In this document: positions 15,409 through 16,247 of the stretch, one piece after another | Layout of the letters: every line of letters begins with the position of its first letter | Numbering within the stretch: position 1 is the first letter of the stretch | Assembly (NCBI GenBank): GCA_009927375.1 | Contig: RFNE01000214.1 | Coordinates: forward strand, 1 to 16,247 | Direction: 5' to 3' | Length of the DNA stretch: 16,247 nucleotides | From: Actinomycetota bacterium | GTDB taxonomy: Bacteria > Actinomycetota > Acidimicrobiia > Acidimicrobiales > Ilumatobacteraceae | Notes under the pieces: generated by a model | What the model saw: the letters and a program-made list of their open reading frames with translations, nothing else | Told to the model about the DNA's origin: nothing | Database searches by the model: none | Position numbers and translations under genes: made by a program

Positions 15409-15439
15409 TCGTTAATCGAACCCCGTGAGGTTCGAACGA
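15409..15439 (+). promoter_or_regulatory. PyrR-binding RNA loop in the pyrR leader
   Basis: The upper stem TCGAACC (15416-15422) pairs perfectly with GGTTCGA (15429-15435) around the hexaloop CCGTGA (15423-15428), an exact match to the PyrR loop consensus CNGNGA. The wider consensus ARUCCNGNGAGGYU is met at 13 of 14 positions by AACCCCGTGAGGTT; the single change, U to C, turns a U-G pair into C-G. A 5' bulge TAA (15413-15415) separates a 4-bp lower stem, TCGT (15409-15412) with ACGA (15436-15439), so the classical lower stem, bulge, upper stem shape is kept. The 3' strand ends inside the ribosome binding site. No terminator or T-run follows, so translational repression by UMP-bound PyrR, as described in Mycobacterium smegmatis, is the likeliest mode. 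Confidence 0.8.
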
Positions 15440-15446
15440 AGGGAAG
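15439..15446 (+). promoter_or_regulatory. Ribosome binding site of pyrR (AAGGGAAG)
   Basis: The purine run ends 4 nt before the GTG at 15451 and decides that start; no comparable site precedes the later in-frame ATG at 15484. Its first base, and the G just before it, pair in the lower stem of the PyrR-binding hairpin, so hairpin stabilisation would hinder ribosome access. Confidence 0.6.
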
Positions 15447-15450
15447 CAGT

Positions 15451-15989
15451 GTGAGTGGATCAGGACCGTCCGCGGTCACGGTGATGTCGGCTGACGACAT
15501 CCGTCGGGCAATCAGTCGAATCGCCCATGAAATCGTCGAACGCAATCAAGGCGTGGATGACGTCGTGCTCGTCGGCTTGCAGCGCGGGGAACCTGGATCG
15601 CCGACCTCTTGGGATCTCGTATCGCCGAGATCGAGCCACGTTCAGAGGTCGTCGTCGGACGACTCGACGTGAGCATGTTTCGTGACGACATCGGCATGAG
15701 GCCAGTCGTGCCGGGTGCGGTCAGTGAAATTCCCCGTGACGTGACCGGAGCGGTCGTCGTGCTCGTCGACGATGTGTTGTACACCGGTCGCACGGTTCGC
15801 GCGGCACTCGAGGGACTGAATGCGTTCGGTCGTCCGCGAGCGGTACAGCTCGCCGTCCTCGTCGATCGTGGTCATCGAGAGTTGCCGATCAGGCCAGATT
15901 TCGTTGGCAAGAACATGCCGACCCATCCCACCGATGAGGTCGACGTGAGCGCCGACGGTGTCGTCGTGATGAACGGGGTCGCGCGATGA
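15451..15989 (+). CDS. pyrR: PyrR: pyrimidine operon regulator / uracil phosphoribosyltransferase, one frameshift
   Basis: PyrR binds UMP and pyr leader RNA, and many members also make UMP from uracil and PRPP. The GTG at 15451 starts MSGSGPSAVTVMSADDIRRA and runs in frame to the G-run 15586-15589, after which the protein continues in the -1 frame. One added G restores VLVGLQRGGTWIADLLGSRI and a product of 179 aa, the family's normal length. Seen in the joined protein: PRTase flap region DVSMFRDDIGMRPVV (73-87), the PRPP-binding loop VVLVDDVLYTGRT (103-115), and the strongly conserved end AVLVDRGHRELPIRPDFVGKN (135-155). All key parts are present, so the shift is probably a sequence error. 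The stop overlaps the pyrB start in ATGA (15986-15989). Its own leader carries the PyrR-binding hairpin, implying autoregulation. Confidence 0.92.
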
Positions 15990-16247
15990 AGCACGTTCGT
16001 TCGATCGCAGAACTGGGGCTTGGCGGCGTGACGCACCTGTTGGATCTCACGACGCACATGGCAGAGATCAACTCCCGCCCGGTGCCCAAGGTGCCGGCGT
16101 TGCGAGGACGCACGGTCGTCAGCCTGTTCCTCGAAGATTCCACGCGGACTCGCCTCAGCTTCGAAACCGCCGCAAAGCGTCTCTCTGCGGAGACCATGAA
16201 CTTCAGCGTGTCGACATCGAGCGTGAACAAAGGGGAGAGCTTGCGCG
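15986..16247 (+). CDS. pyrB: Aspartate carbamoyltransferase, N-terminal part (3' truncated by window)
   Basis: The ATG at 15986 overlaps the pyrR stop, and the frame stays open to the window end, giving about 87 residues of a protein normally near 310. It joins carbamoyl phosphate and aspartate, the committed step of pyrimidine synthesis. FLEDSTRTRLSFETAAKRL contains the carbamoyl-phosphate motif STRTR, and NFSVSTSSVNKGESLR holds the loop with Ser and Lys that reaches the neighbouring active site. MKHVRSIAELGLGGVTHLLD is a typical ATCase start. The aspartate domain lies beyond the window. Coupled translation from pyrR means PyrR repression at the leader would also lower PyrB. No regulatory pyrI can be judged from here. 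Confidence 0.93.
   Translation, partial: MKHVRSIAELGLGGVTHLLDLTTHMAEINSRPVPKVPALRGRTVVSLFLEDSTRTRLSFETAAKRLSAETMNFSVSTSSVNKGESLR

Noticed and set aside
15409..15439. Intrinsic terminator before pyrR
   Set aside because: The hairpin is followed by a purine-rich ribosome binding site, not a T-run, and its loop matches the PyrR consensus.
1..16247. New defence, mobile or secondary-metabolite system
   Set aside because: Every sizeable frame on the coding strand is a recognised housekeeping gene or the DUF2079-like or small membrane protein; no transposase, integrase, direct-repeat array, tRNA-linked junction or composition break was visible.

Overview
The window holds conserved housekeeping genes of a moderately high-GC actinobacterium, all on the + strand and tightly packed. 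The order alaS, ruvX, mltG, aroE, aroC, aroK, aroB, aroQ, pepQ, efp, nusB, pyrR, pyrB is a known actinobacterial arrangement. The style of several proteins, for example the REHGEHLAFVDLRD segment of the aspartyl-tRNA synthetase, suggests class Acidimicrobiia. That class placement is inference; the phylum is fairly secure.

Layout. Positions 1-2003 hold the 3' end of hisS and a complete aspS. Positions 2014-3506 hold rarA (replication-associated AAA+ ATPase) and a small single-pass membrane protein. Positions 3517-7776 hold alaS, ruvX and mltG. Positions 7783-11854 hold five shikimate-pathway genes (aroE, aroC, aroK, aroB, aroQ), which cover dehydroquinate synthesis, dehydration, reduction, phosphorylation and final chorismate synthesis. 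aroA and the DAHP synthase are not here. Positions 11857-13948 hold an Xaa-Pro peptidase, elongation factor P and NusB. Positions 13958-15380 hold a DUF2079-type polytopic membrane protein. Positions 15381-16247 hold the start of a pyrimidine operon: promoter-like site, PyrR-binding RNA hairpin, pyrR, and pyrB running off the end. Gaps are mostly 1-15 nt or overlaps; the largest are 53 nt (before aroC) and 70 nt (before pyrR), and no stretch over 300 nt lacks a gene.

Two things stand out. First, the pyrR leader can fold into a textbook PyrR-binding loop with an exact CNGNGA hexaloop, whose lower stem reaches into the pyrR ribosome binding site. This suggests UMP-dependent translational control. 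Second, aroK, aroB, the DUF2079 gene (twice) and pyrR are each broken by a -1 shift. Each shift is repaired by adding one base, in four cases a G beside a G and in one a T beside a T. All lie between 10.3 and 15.6 kb. This looks like sequence error in a draft or metagenomic assembly more than real gene decay, so I annotate these as full-length genes with the shift noted.

I found no mobile element, CRISPR array, RNA gene, defence island or clearly new system. The interest lies in regulation (pyrR leader, possible leaderless promoters at alaS and aroC) and in sequence quality.
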